From contig NZ_LXEV01000027.1 of the NCBI RefSeq assembly GCF_001654965.1, positions 23,240-87,239 on the forward strand: a stretch of DNA of 64,000 bases. The letters are read 5' to 3'. This document shows positions 6,608-15,052 of this stretch, one piece after another. Both the position numbers and the translations under genes were made by a program. Under the pieces are notes generated by a model. The model was not told the DNA's origin, did no database searches, and was given only the letters and a program-made list of their open reading frames with translations. How positions within the stretch are numbered: position 1 is the first letter of the stretch; the number at the start of each line of letters is the position of its first letter. This DNA comes from Proteus hauseri ATCC 700826 (GTDB lineage Bacteria > Pseudomonadota > Gammaproteobacteria > Enterobacterales > Enterobacteriaceae).

Positions 6608-6982
6608 ATGAGCCAAGAAGATCGTAAGACAAATGTCCCCGACTTTCTTTCAGAATTAGACGCTGGCGTTTTTGAAAATAAAGTCTCTGCTGTTTTAAAT
6701 GATGTGGCTTTAGGCGTTTTGAATAATGGTGGAAAAGGCAAGGTCACTATTGAATTAGATATTGCTCGTCTTAGTAATTCAATGGAAGAAAAACGAGTTG
6801 AAATAACTCATAAACTTAAATTCTCTGCACCAACACCTAGAGGGAAACGGGCTGAGGAGGACACCACCAAAACGCCAATGTATGTAGGCAAAGGCGGCAA
6901 GTTGACCATTATGCAAGAGGACCAAGGTCAATTGTTTTCTTTACAAGGTCAGCCCGACGGAAAATTAAAATCCGTTAATTAG
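6608..6982 (+). CDS. Phage protein in the YfdP position, unknown function
   Basis: This 124-residue protein has a central conserved-looking segment (VTIELDIARLS, then THKLKFSAPTPRGKRAEEDT, MYVGKGGKLTI). It directly precedes a YfdQ-like gene, as yfdP precedes yfdQ in E. coli prophage CPS-53, so it is probably its positional counterpart. The sequence suggests a small soluble beta-rich protein with a charged, flexible C-terminus. No catalytic motif is visible. GAGGT lies 7 bases upstream of the ATG. Confidence 0.65.
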   Translation: MSQEDRKTNVPDFLSELDAGVFENKVSAVLNDVALGVLNNGGKGKVTIELDIARLSNSMEEKRVEITHKLKFSAPTPRGKRAEEDTTKTPMYVGKGGKLTIMQEDQGQLFSLQGQPDGKLKSVN

Positions 6983-7047
6983 TTTCCTAATTTTTAATTA
7001 AACCTATCCATTTAATTTAATACTTTTAAATAAGTAGGAGTTTATTC

Positions 7048-7875
7048 ATGTCTCAATTAGACGGTAACGCTATTTCGCAAATTCAAGATATGACGGTGGC
7101 TTCATTAAGTCTCGATGCAATAGAAAGGTCTCTTTGCCCAGCTATTGTTCTTCCAAATGAATTTAAAGTGAGTAGTTTGGAAAATTTACAGGAAGGTCGC
7201 TTCCGTTTCCGTGGTGAAATGAAAACAACCAGTATCAGTGACTATGTTAAATACTCAATCAAAAATGCAATTGAAGAAGGTGTTAGCTGCTTTATTGATG
7301 CCGATGAAATGAGTGCCAAAACGATTTTTAATATCGGCACAATTGGTGAACCAGGTCATGCTGATAACACGGCTGTTATTAAATTAAAACAAACAGCTCC
7401 ATTCGCTGCACTATTAAAAATTGATGGTGTTAAACATCGTCAAAAAGAATTAGCTGAGTGGTTAGAAGATTGGCGCGATTATTTAATGGCGTTCGATGCT
7501 GACGGTAATGTTCTAGATATCAAACAAGCTATTTCTGCTGTTCGCCGTATTACGATTGAATCAACACGCTCTGCTGAACATGAAGATAACGATTTTAGTG
7601 CTAAGCGTTCAGTATTAGAAAATGTTGAGGCGAGAAGTAAGGATGTCATGCCTACTGCATTTCAGTTTACCTGCACTCCGTATGATGAATTAAAAGAGCG
7701 TAGCATTAAATTGCGTTACAGCATACTCACTGGTGGTGATACTCCTATTTTAGTGCTCCGCATTGTTCAACTTGAAAACCTTGAAGAGCAGATTGCTCAA
7801 GAGTTTAGAAATCTGCTTTGTGATGAATTTGATGAAAGCGATATCGAAACATTCATTGGCAAATTTTTAGCGTAA
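7048..7875 (+). CDS. YfdQ-like protein (DUF2303)
   Basis: The protein has 275 residues, close to the usual length of YfdQ of prophage CPS-53. It matches the DUF2303 pattern in its central part (CFIDADEMSAKTIFNIGTIG, then PGHADNTAVIKLKQTAPF) and in the C-terminal FQFTCTPYDEL segment. The molecular function of DUF2303 is not established. It often sits beside yfdR and recombination genes in prophages, and E. coli yfd genes have been linked to oxidative-stress phenotypes. TAGGAG precedes the ATG by 9 bases. It is the middle of a yfdP-yfdQ-yfdR-like set. Confidence 0.88.
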   Translation: MSQLDGNAISQIQDMTVASLSLDAIERSLCPAIVLPNEFKVSSLENLQEGRFRFRGEMKTTSISDYVKYSIKNAIEEGVSCFIDADEMSAKTIFNIGTIGEPGHADNTAVIKLKQTAPFAALLKIDGVKHRQKELAEWLEDWRDYLMAFDADGNVLDIKQAISAVRRITIESTRSAEHEDNDFSAKRSVLENVEARSKDVMPTAFQFTCTPYDELKERSIKLRYSILTGGDTPILVLRIVQLENLEEQIAQEFRNLLCDEFDESDIETFIGKFLA

Positions 7876-7932
7876 TTAATAGTACAAATGCCACTGCTCT
7901 GGTGGCATTTATAGAATTGTGTGGAGAGAATA

Positions 7933-8466
7933 ATGACTTATATTGCAACAGCAACAAATAAGCACTTCAATTACCTCGATGTACGGATCGAGGATATTGA
8001 TATTCAAGATATTGCAAGTGGATTAGCTAATGAATGTCGTTTTAATGGGCAGCTTGATAATTTTTATTCTGTTGCTCAGCACTCTGTATATGCGAGTTAT
8101 TTAGTTGCACCTGAATTCGCACTAGAAGCCCTGCTTCACGATGCAAGCGAGGCTTATATAAAAGACCTGCCGTCGCCGCTTAAAAAACTATTACCTGAAT
8201 ATAAATTAATTGAATTACGTGTAGAAAAGATGATCCGCAAAAAATATAGCTTGCCAGAAACTATGTCTAATGAAGTTCATTTTGCAGATCTAATGATGCT
8301 AGCAACTGAAAAACGTGATTTAGAAATCGATGTTGGTGGTAATTGGTTAATGCTTGAAGGTATTCCAGCAAGTGATTTTGTTGTTAATCCATTAACGCCA
8401 CCACAAGCAAAGTCAACGTTCCTACAGCGTTTTTATGAGTTATGTAAGGGAGAGATCAATGGATGA
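7933..8466 (+). CDS. YfdR-like HD-domain 5'-deoxynucleotidase
   Basis: The protein has 177 residues from ATG 7933, preceded by GGAGAG; a GTG 4 codons earlier is less likely. It shows the HD-hydrolase metal ligands in order: CRFNGQLDNFYSVAQHSV (first His), ALLHDASEAYIKDLPSPLK (His-Asp) and FADLMMLATEKRDL (last Asp). This is the YfdR/YfbR type, which dephosphorylates deoxyribonucleoside monophosphates. In a phage it could alter nucleotide pools during replication or cell cycle; that role is inferred. The last 8 bases overlap the next gene. Confidence 0.9.
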   Translation: MTYIATATNKHFNYLDVRIEDIDIQDIASGLANECRFNGQLDNFYSVAQHSVYASYLVAPEFALEALLHDASEAYIKDLPSPLKKLLPEYKLIELRVEKMIRKKYSLPETMSNEVHFADLMMLATEKRDLEIDVGGNWLMLEGIPASDFVVNPLTPPQAKSTFLQRFYELCKGEING

Positions 8467-8770
8467 TGACAGCTATTTCACACTGAAAGAATACGCAAGG
8501 AAATTAAAGCTTTCTCGTCACACTATATATCGAAATCCTACTAATTTTTTTATGTTTCGAGTAGGTGGATCATGGAGAGCAAACCGCGGAAGTCTGAAAA
8601 AATTTGAGCTAGCACAGTTTAATGACAATAATATTTACCGGCTAAGTGTAGTCGGTGGTAGGAGAATTTCAAAATGCCGATCTACAAAAGAGGTAAAAAA
8701 TACTGGATTGATATCACATCTCCAAATGGAGGAAGAATTAGACAATCTGCTGACACCTCGGACAAAATAA
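8459..8770 (+). CDS. xis: Excisionase-like helix-turn-helix protein
   Basis: The protein has 103 residues from ATG 8459, preceded by GGGAGAG. The first 50 residues (YFTLKEYARKLKLSRHTIYR, then FRVGGSWRANRGSLKKFE) are a MerR/excisionase-type winged HTH that reads like a directionality factor. Its last 97 bases overlap the integrase gene in another frame, an arrangement known from lambda and P22 xis-int. It would bend attachment-site DNA and favour excision. The C-terminal 40 residues look like read-through of the overlap and may not be functional. Confidence 0.75.
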   Translation: MDDDSYFTLKEYARKLKLSRHTIYRNPTNFFMFRVGGSWRANRGSLKKFELAQFNDNNIYRLSVVGGRRISKCRSTKEVKNTGLISHLQMEEELDNLLTPRTK

Positions 8771-9692
8771 AAGCACAAGAATATCATGACAAGTTGAAAT
8801 ATGACTTATGGCAATTAGATAAATTGGATAAGCATCCAGATAAGATCTTTGATGAAATTATTATTCTTGCTTTAAAAGATGCCGAAGGGCAGAGAAGTTT
8901 TTCAAATAAACAGACCCAAGCTAAATATTTCTTAGGTATTTTTAAAGGAAGAAAAATATCAACAATCACAAGGGAAGAAATAGCTAACTCTTTACCTATT
9001 TATAGTACAGCGAGAAAGAGAAAGCTATCTAATGCATCTAAAAATAGATATAGAGCTTTCATTATGCGAGCTTTTTCACTTGCTCATAAAATGGGGTGGG
9101 TTAAAGAACAATTATATATTCCAAGAATGAGGGAACCTACGGTTAGAGTTAGGTGGCTTGAAAAAGAGCAAGCTATTGAGTTAATTAATAACCTGAAGCT
9201 TAAGTGGATGAAAGACCTTGTTAGCTTAGCCTTACTGACTGGAGCCAGACAAGGAGAATTGCTTTCATTAACGTGGCGCAATGTAGACTTAGACAAAGGT
9301 GTAGCTATTATTACTGCTGAAAATGCTAAGTCGAAACGTGGTCGACCTCTCCCGCTTAATGAAGAGGCAGTAAATATTCTAAAAAATATGCCACGGAAAT
9401 TCGATTACATATTTACTAGAACAGGAAAGAAAAAAATTCAATTGGCTTAGAGGATTTTGCTCGAGCAATAAAGTTAACTAGATTAGTTGATTTTAGGTTT
9501 CATGATCTGAGGCATACATGGGCAAGTTGGCATGTGCAAAATGGAACCCCATTAATGATACTTAAAGAAATGGGTGGATGGGAGACATTAGAAATGGTTA
9601 AAAGGTACGCCCATTTAAGTGGAGAGCATTTAAGTAAATATAGTGAGTTCGTCACAATCTCGTCACACTCGATAGATAGGACCAAAAAATGA
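8674..9692 (+). pseudogene. int: Tyrosine integrase interrupted by a -1 frameshift at an A7 run
   Basis: The first frame (8674-9450, 258 residues) holds the core-binding domain and the first catalytic Arg192 (TGARQGELLSLTW) plus a KSKRGRPLPL beta-hairpin lysine. It stops just after AAAAAAA at 9430-9436. The rest lies in the -1 frame to TGA 9692: [11 protein letters not shown] (His/Arg box), [16 protein letters not shown] (Trp and the nucleophilic Tyr). One extra A would restore a continuous ~339-residue integrase. As read, the product lacks the nucleophile and is inactive unless ribosomes slip at the A run. Options are mutation, homopolymer sequencing error or programmed frameshifting. It ends the prophage beside fliC. 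Confidence 0.88.
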
Positions 9693-9873
9693 AGCAACTA
9701 ATCTCTTAATTAATTGATATTTAATAATAGTCATAATTTACTATTATACTCAATTCAATAAAATTTAATGCTTGAGGCATCATAAAATAAATAATCAATC
9801 TCAATCTATTAATATTTAATGAAATTAAAAAGTTTAAAAGGTAAGAAAAGATAGTTTAATGATACTTAATATA
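9693..9873. other. Gene-free prophage/chromosome junction region
   Basis: About 180 bases of AT-rich DNA with no coding frame separate the integrase end from the flagellin terminator. The phage attachment site should lie here, because int is normally next to att, but the partner end is outside the window and no core can be identified. Confidence 0.4.
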
Positions 9874-9899
9874 AAAAGGTCCTCTTACGAGGACCTTTT
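9874..9899 (-). terminator. Flagellin terminator
   Basis: AAAAGGTCCTC (9874-9884) and GAGGACCTTTT (9889-9899) form a perfect 11-base stem with loop TTAC, 37 bases after the fliC stop, ending in T-rich DNA on the minus strand. Confidence 0.9.
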
Positions 9900-9935
9900 G
9901 CATATAGAAAGGTATCTTTTGTGTCAGAGTACGAA

Positions 9936-11096
9936 TTAACGTAACAGAGACAGAACTGTTTGTGGTACTTGGTTTGCTTGAGCAAGTACTGAAGTACCTG
10001 CTTGTTGCAAGATTTGACCACGGCTCATGTTAGAAACTTCTGTTGCATAGTCAGCATCTAAGATACGACTACGTGCAGCAGATAAGTTGTTAACAGTGTT
10101 GTTCAGGTTGTTGATAGTTGATTCAAAACGGTTTTGAATCGCACCTAAAGAAGAACGCATACCGTCAACAGTGTTGATTGCATCATCTAAAGTTTTCAGT
10201 TGAGCTTCAGCTTTAGCTTCTGCTTTAGTTACGTCATCAGCAGTTGCAACTTTAACATCACTACCCGCGGTGAATTTGATTGTTTTATCACCAGTAGCTA
10301 ATGCAGGATTAGTAACCTTCATATCCGCTTTAAACGTTACATCTTTCTTAGAACCATCAGCTTCTTCAACTTCAGCAGTGATATAATGTTGGCCATTTTT
10401 ATCAACACTTGCAGTTTTAACATCAACGTTTTGAGCTTTACCGCCGTAGTTTACGTCAACTTTACCTAAAGTTGTAGCAACTTTACCGTCAGCATCAGCA
10501 GGAGCTAATTTATCAACTGTTTTACCAGTTAAATCAGCAGCTTTAACACCACCGAATGCTTCTGCGCCAACTTCTAATTCGTCAACTTTCAGTGTTTTGC
10601 TGTCAACTTTTTTCAGGTCAAATTCAATTTTTTCTTTGTCGTTAGTACCAACGTGAACGGTCATTTTTTCTTTTTCGCCGCTCAGTACTTTAACGCCGTT
10701 GAATTGAGTTTGTTCAGAAATACGGTCGATTTCTTTTAAACGCTCACCAACTTCTTCTTGAATTGATTTGATATCTGATTCTGAGTTAGAACCGTTTTTA
10801 GCTTGAACTGTTAACTCACGGATACGTTGTAAGTTGTTGTTGATTTCGTTCAGTGCACCTTCAGTAGTTTGAGCGATAGAGATACCATCGTTCGCATTAC
10901 GTGCTGCTTGAGTTAAACCATTTACGTTTGAAGTGAAACGGTTAGCAATCGCTTGACCTGCTGCATCGTCTTTAGCGCTGTTGATACGTAGACCAGAAGA
11001 CAGACGCTCGATTGCACTTCCTAAAGCTCCCTGAGATTTATTCAGGTTGTTTTGAGTTACCAGAGATAGATAGTTGGTATTAATGACTTGTGCCAT
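9936..11096 (-). CDS. fliC: Flagellin
   Basis: This 386-residue protein has the conserved coiled-coil ends of bacterial flagellin: [18 protein letters not shown] at the N-terminus and a C-terminus ending [11 protein letters not shown]. The surface domain (about 140-290) is rich in Lys, Asp, Ala and Thr and lacks Cys. It corresponds to FlaA of P. mirabilis (365 residues by memory), somewhat longer in the variable domain. It polymerises into the filament after export by the flagellar type III system. It is divergent from fliD, has its own sigma-28 promoter and terminator, and AAGGAA precedes the ATG. P. mirabilis has a second, normally silent flagellin gene (flaB) next to flaA; here prophage DNA occupies the adjoining downstream side. 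Confidence 0.97.
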   Translation of the reverse strand: MAQVINTNYLSLVTQNNLNKSQGALGSAIERLSSGLRINSAKDDAAGQAIANRFTSNVNGLTQAARNANDGISIAQTTEGALNEINNNLQRIRELTVQAKNGSNSESDIKSIQEEVGERLKEIDRISEQTQFNGVKVLSGEKEKMTVHVGTNDKEKIEFDLKKVDSKTLKVDELEVGAEAFGGVKAADLTGKTVDKLAPADADGKVATTLGKVDVNYGGKAQNVDVKTASVDKNGQHYITAEVEEADGSKKDVTFKADMKVTNPALATGDKTIKFTAGSDVKVATADDVTKAEAKAEAQLKTLDDAINTVDGMRSSLGAIQNRFESTINNLNNTVNNLSAARSRILDADYATEVSNMSRGQILQQAGTSVLAQANQVPQTVLSLLR

Positions 11097-11174
11097 AGCT
11101 AGATTCCTTTAAAATCAAGTCGATAAAATAAAAGTTTGCCTATTCATTTTCGGTGTCAATCACCGGCAACAAGT

Positions 11175-11201
11175 TTATCGGCACCCTAAATATAACCTTT
11201 A
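11175..11201 (-). promoter_or_regulatory. Sigma-28 (FliA) promoter of fliC
   Basis: On the minus strand TAAA (complement of 11198-11201), exactly 15 bases, then GCCGATAA (complement of 11175-11182): a perfect flagellar class 3 promoter, giving a leader of about 70 bases before the flagellin ATG. Confidence 0.92.
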
Positions 11202-11413
11202 ACTTTTCCTACAAAAATTTCTGCGATTTTTTATAGAATTGATATCAAGCCAATGATAAATAACGAAATTAATTTATTATTTTTTTATTAAATTTTTATC
11301 ACTTTTCACCTAATGTGGTTTTACTTCTCCCCAAATTGCGCTTTGGTTACCAATAGCAATAAATGGCTTCTATATGGCAGCCTGTTTAACTCATCAAAAA
11401 AACCAAATAGACG

Positions 11414-11440
11414 TAAACTTTTCGCCGATTCTACCGATAA
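11414..11440 (+). promoter_or_regulatory. Sigma-28 promoter of fliDST
   Basis: TAAA at 11414-11417, 15 bases, then ACCGATAA at 11433-11440 differs from the FliA consensus at one -10 position. It lies 43 bases before the fliD ATG. Confidence 0.85.
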
Positions 11441-11483
11441 CGTTTTTTGAGGATTATTTTACGAACACAGAAAGGAGACCAGT

Positions 11484-12914
11484 ATGGCTGGTATTGCTTC
11501 ACTAGGCGTGGGCTCAGGGATGCCTCTAAGCCAAACATTGGCACAATTAGAGGCGGCGGAAAATAAACGTCTCGAACCCCTTGATAAACAGATGAAAAGC
11601 TACGAAGCGCAAATTACTGCTTACGGTAAAATTCGCGGACAACTTGATAAATTACAAAAAGCTTCAGAAGATTTAAAAAAATTCGACAAAATTACGGCAA
11701 CGAAAGTTGAAGATGAGTTTGACGCATTTAAAGTAACAACAGACGGTAAAGCCAGTATTGGTAACTACACTGTATCTGTGAAAGAACTTGCTCATGCGCA
11801 AACATTAAAATCGATTCCAGTCAATAATGTTAAAAGTCCTATAGGCAAAACATTAGGTGAAGGTAATACCCGTACTGTAGTTATTACTCAACCTGGTGAA
11901 AAAGAACCATTACGTATTGAATTAACAGATAAACAAACTTCAATGATTGAATTGCGTGATGCAATCAATAAAAAAGAAGGGAATGTTTCTGCCTCTATTG
12001 TTAAAGCTGAAGATGGTGTTAACCACTTGATTTTGACCTCTCGTAAAGAGGGAACAGACTCAATGATGACCATTAAAGTTGAAGGTGATGATGAATTAAA
12101 TAGATTTTTATCTAATTCACCCGATCCTGACGGCGCTAAACATACACAAGGTATGAAACAAATCGTTGCTGCAAATAATGCAAAGCTAACGATTAATGGT
12201 ATCGATATTGAACGTCAGACCAATGAGATTAAAGATGCCCCTGAAGGTATCGTCTTAAATCTGAAAAAAACCACTGACAACAATAAAGACAACGTAGATA
12301 AGCCTGAAATTGTCAGCGTCGCTCGTGATATTGAGCCGATGAAAAAGGCAATAAAAGCCTGGACTGAAGCTTATAACGAGCTAAGCAAAACTTATAAAGA
12401 TCTCACCAAATATACCCAAGTTGAAAAAGGTGAAGATTCAGCTAAAGATAACGGTGTTTTATTAGGTGATAGCACCAGCCGTATGATTATGTCTGAGCTA
12501 AAAAGCTTTATTACTCGCTCTCAATCAACATCAGATATGGATACCCTGAATAAAATGGGTATTAAATTCAAAGTTGATGGCACTTTAGAGATTGATAATA
12601 AAAAACTCGATGATGCGTTAAAAGAGAAACCGGCTAACGTAAAAGAGTTTTTTATGGGTGATGGTAAAGAGACCGGCTTTGGTACTCAAACTTATAATTT
12701 CCTGAAGAAAACACTGCAATCTACAGATGGCACCCTAGATATTGCCACTGATGGTGTAAAAAAACGGAAAAAAACGTTAGATAAACAAATTAAAAATACT
12801 GAGCGCAATATCGCGGCCACCATGGAACGTTATAAAAACCAATTCCAGCAACTTGATAAAATGGTTAACTCCATGACTAACTCAAGTGCTTCTATTGGTC
12901 GTTTATTAGGTTAA
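11484..12914 (+). CDS. fliD: Flagellar filament cap protein (HAP2)
   Basis: This 476-residue protein begins [19 protein letters not shown], the FliD N-terminus, and ends in a coiled coil with repeated Asn/Met ([20 protein letters not shown]). The N-terminal FliD_N coiled coil spans about 10-100, the middle leg and head domains 100-330, and FliD_C about 280-460. FliD pentamers sit at the filament tip and fold incoming flagellin. Loss of FliD in Proteus is known to block swarming. GGAG precedes the ATG. It is followed by fliS after 20 bases. Confidence 0.96.
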   Translation: MAGIASLGVGSGMPLSQTLAQLEAAENKRLEPLDKQMKSYEAQITAYGKIRGQLDKLQKASEDLKKFDKITATKVEDEFDAFKVTTDGKASIGNYTVSVKELAHAQTLKSIPVNNVKSPIGKTLGEGNTRTVVITQPGEKEPLRIELTDKQTSMIELRDAINKKEGNVSASIVKAEDGVNHLILTSRKEGTDSMMTIKVEGDDELNRFLSNSPDPDGAKHTQGMKQIVAANNAKLTINGIDIERQTNEIKDAPEGIVLNLKKTTDNNKDNVDKPEIVSVARDIEPMKKAIKAWTEAYNELSKTYKDLTKYTQVEKGEDSAKDNGVLLGDSTSRMIMSELKSFITRSQSTSDMDTLNKMGIKFKVDGTLEIDNKKLDDALKEKPANVKEFFMGDGKETGFGTQTYNFLKKTLQSTDGTLDIATDGVKKRKKTLDKQIKNTERNIAATMERYKNQFQQLDKMVNSMTNSSASIGRLLG

Positions 12915-12934
12915 TTTTTTTAAAGTAGGACATT

Positions 12935-13333
12935 ATGTATCAACAATCAGCCAGTAAAATGTATGCTCAAATCGACGTTGAAAGCGAGATTTTAAACGCT
13001 TCTCCTTACCAGCTGATCCAGATCCTATTTAATGGGGCGCTTAGCGCCCTTCGCCGTGCTTTAATATTAATGGAACAAGGAAATATTGCCGCTAAAGGCG
13101 AAAATATTTCTAAAGCCATTAATATTATTGGCAACGGATTAAAACAAGGCCTGGATAAGGAAAAAGGCGGTGAGCTTGCAGAAAATCTGGAGCTTCTTTA
13201 TGACTATATGGTTAGTCAGTTGCTAGATGCTAACTTAAAAAATAATCCCGAAAAAATTCATGAAGTCATCAAGCTCTTAACAGAACTCTCTGATGCTTGG
13301 CAACAAATCGGCACGCAGATTAATTCTTATTAA
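12935..13333 (+). CDS. fliS: Flagellin export chaperone FliS
   Basis: This 132-residue, mostly helical protein carries the FliS signature MYQQSASKMYAQIDVESEI, then ASPYQLIQILFNGALSALRR and a C-terminal LLDANLKNNPEKIHEV segment. FliS binds the C-terminal disordered end of flagellin in the cytoplasm, prevents early polymerisation and hands it to FlhA. The length is normal for the family. It is the second gene of fliDST, with AGGA upstream of its ATG. Confidence 0.96.
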   Translation: MYQQSASKMYAQIDVESEILNASPYQLIQILFNGALSALRRALILMEQGNIAAKGENISKAINIIGNGLKQGLDKEKGGELAENLELLYDYMVSQLLDANLKNNPEKIHEVIKLLTELSDAWQQIGTQINSY

Positions 13334-13351
13334 ATTAGAGTGGACAAGAAT

Positions 13352-13705
13352 ATGGATATTATGGCGGCTTACGAGCATGTCCTGAAATTAAGTGAGCAGA
13401 TGTTATCGCTTGCGAAGGATCATCAGTGGGATAAGCTGATTGAAATGGAAATGGACTACCTAAAAAATGTGGAAGCTATCACTAAGATGATAAAACCCGC
13501 AGATGGTGAACTACGTTTACAACAACGACTCACTGATATATTAAAGAAAATCTTAGAAAACGAAAATGAGACGCGAAATTTATTACGGGCAAGGTTAGAT
13601 GAGCTCGGTGTGTTAATTAGACAGACTGAACAAGAGCAGAGGGTACAAAATAGCTATGGTCAGTTTACAGAGCATAGTTATTATCCTGACCTTAATCTCA
13701 AATAA
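13352..13705 (+). CDS. fliT: FliT flagellar chaperone / FlhDC antagonist
   Basis: The protein has 117 residues from ATG 13352; a GTG four codons earlier is in frame but less likely. It is all-helical (MAAYEHVLKLSEQMLSLAKD, then LQQRLTDILKKILENENETR), as in FliT. Known roles are chaperone of the cap protein FliD and, when free, an inhibitor of the FlhD4C2 master regulator. It closes the fliDST operon, 18 bases after fliS. FliT is weakly conserved, so the call leans partly on position. Confidence 0.9.
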   Translation: MDIMAAYEHVLKLSEQMLSLAKDHQWDKLIEMEMDYLKNVEAITKMIKPADGELRLQQRLTDILKKILENENETRNLLRARLDELGVLIRQTEQEQRVQNSYGQFTEHSYYPDLNLK

Positions 13706-13831
13706 CGTTCCTCTGCGCCAAAAGCCGGTTTACTAGCTAATGGCGTCTTTTTATCTAAGCAATTAGAGGCTTTTATTCAGCTAAATTTGTTATCGGTAAC
13801 GTACTCTTTTCTGGTTTATCTGTAAGTTATT

Positions 13832-14290
13832 TTATTTATTAGACTGCATGAATACCATATCGATATGAGGAATATTATCTTCAAGATAACTTTCTGAGTC
13901 GATAACAAAACCATGAGATTGATAAAAATCGACTAAATAAGTTTGAGCCATTATTTTTACACTATTGGTTTTAAACTGTTTAAAAGATGCTGAAATGGCT
14001 TCTTTTAATAATAGATGAGCAACGCCACCACCACGATACTCTTTAGCAACAATCACCCGCCCTATTGATGCCTGTGGAAATACCATACCTTGAGGCAATA
14101 AACGCGCATAAGCGATTAACTGTGAAGTTATTTTATCATTAGCAAATAGATGTAATGATTGTTGATCAATACCATCCAAATCTTGATAAGCACATTGCTG
14201 TTCACAAATAAAAACCTGATTTCTTAAGGCTAAAATAGCATACAGTTCATCTGAAGTTAGCTGTGAAAATGTTTTTAAAACCCAATTCAT
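13832..14290 (-). CDS. elaA: ElaA-type GNAT acetyltransferase
   Basis: The 152 residues match the ElaA pattern: LYAILALRNQVFICEQQCAY, then QDLDGID, ASIGRVIVAKEYRGGGVAHL (the acetyl-CoA pyrophosphate-binding loop) and the C-terminal NIPHIDM. GNAT proteins transfer acetyl from acetyl-CoA to an amine; the ElaA substrate is not known. It is transcribed towards fliT and is the first gene of a roughly 7.5 kb insertion between fliT and fliE. No link to motility is apparent. Confidence 0.9.
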   Translation of the reverse strand: MNWVLKTFSQLTSDELYAILALRNQVFICEQQCAYQDLDGIDQQSLHLFANDKITSQLIAYARLLPQGMVFPQASIGRVIVAKEYRGGGVAHLLLKEAISASFKQFKTNSVKIMAQTYLVDFYQSHGFVIDSESYLEDNIPHIDMVFMQSNK

Positions 14291-14526
14291 AAGTTCTTTA
14301 TTCCCTGCTTGGTATAATAAAAAAAGTAAAACAGCATAGTAATGCCAGCATTTATTAGCTGTTTATAACAGATTTAAACGCATTGCATTAACATTTATTG
14401 GATTAGCTATTGGTTTAACCATTTGAAGTGATACAGCAACGTAATAACAGACTCCCCACGAGCCTTTTTATATCAAGATTATCTCAGTTTCTAGTAACTT
14501 ATCACAAATATAACACCTAATTATTT

Positions 14527-14808
14527 TTAAATCCGCTCAAGTCCTTTCCAGGCTCTATTTTTTACTTCAGTCACTAAAATTGCTGGATTTAATGCAATTT
14601 TTTCAGCAATAGAAAAAGCAAGCTCTATCACTTCTCTATGATTTTGCGTTTCAGTTTGATAATTAAATTCAGCCAGTGGCAGAATATATTTACCTTTCAG
14701 TCCATAAATCTCTTTTTTAAACCCTTCTTTAAGCATTCTTTGAGTTAACAATGCATAATCTGCATTTTCAGTATCAGAAAGCTCAACTCTAACAGTAAAT
14801 TCAGGCAT
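14527..14808 (-). CDS. GhoS-family (DUF2622) small protein
   Basis: This 93-residue protein has the pattern FTVRVELSDTENADYALLTQ, MLKEGFKKEIYG, LPLAEFNY, then a C-terminal ILVTEVKNRAWKGL. I associate it with Pfam GhoS (formerly DUF2622), small ferredoxin-like proteins. The founding member is the endoribonuclease antitoxin of E. coli GhoS/GhoT. No ghoT-like membrane toxin gene is adjacent: nothing of that type is visible in the 236 bases downstream or 244 bases upstream. It is thus an orphan. TAGGAG precedes the ATG. Family membership is moderately sure; RNase activity is not claimed. Confidence 0.6.
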   Translation of the reverse strand: MPEFTVRVELSDTENADYALLTQRMLKEGFKKEIYGLKGKYILPLAEFNYQTETQNHREVIELAFSIAEKIALNPAILVTEVKNRAWKGLERI

Positions 14809-14976
14809 AGTATTCTCCTACAATAAGCCTATGTCCAATAAGATCCTGTTAGCTCTCGTTACTCAATATAGTAAATTGATAACCATTTTCATAGTCTAAT
14901 AATGTGATAAATAGTGTGATTTTCAATTTATCATTAAATTTATCACTTATTTTTATACTGAATTCCCTTATACAAA

Positions 14977-15005
14977 ATCGCCTACTAAATAAAATAGCAG
15001 GCGAT
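14977..15005 (-). terminator. Terminator after the hydrolase gene
   Basis: ATCGCCTACTA (14977-14987) pairs with TAGCAGGCGAT (14995-15005) with one mismatch and a 7-base AT loop. TTTTG follows on the minus strand, 48 bases after the hydrolase stop. Confidence 0.75.
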
Positions 15006-15052
15006 GGTTTTAATTAAGTTTATTTACACATAATTAAAAATATTTTTATCTA

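Noticed and set aside
9693..9873. A defined attachment core for the prophage
   Set aside because: Only one prophage end is in the window, so no direct repeat can be recognised, and no tRNA gene is present here.
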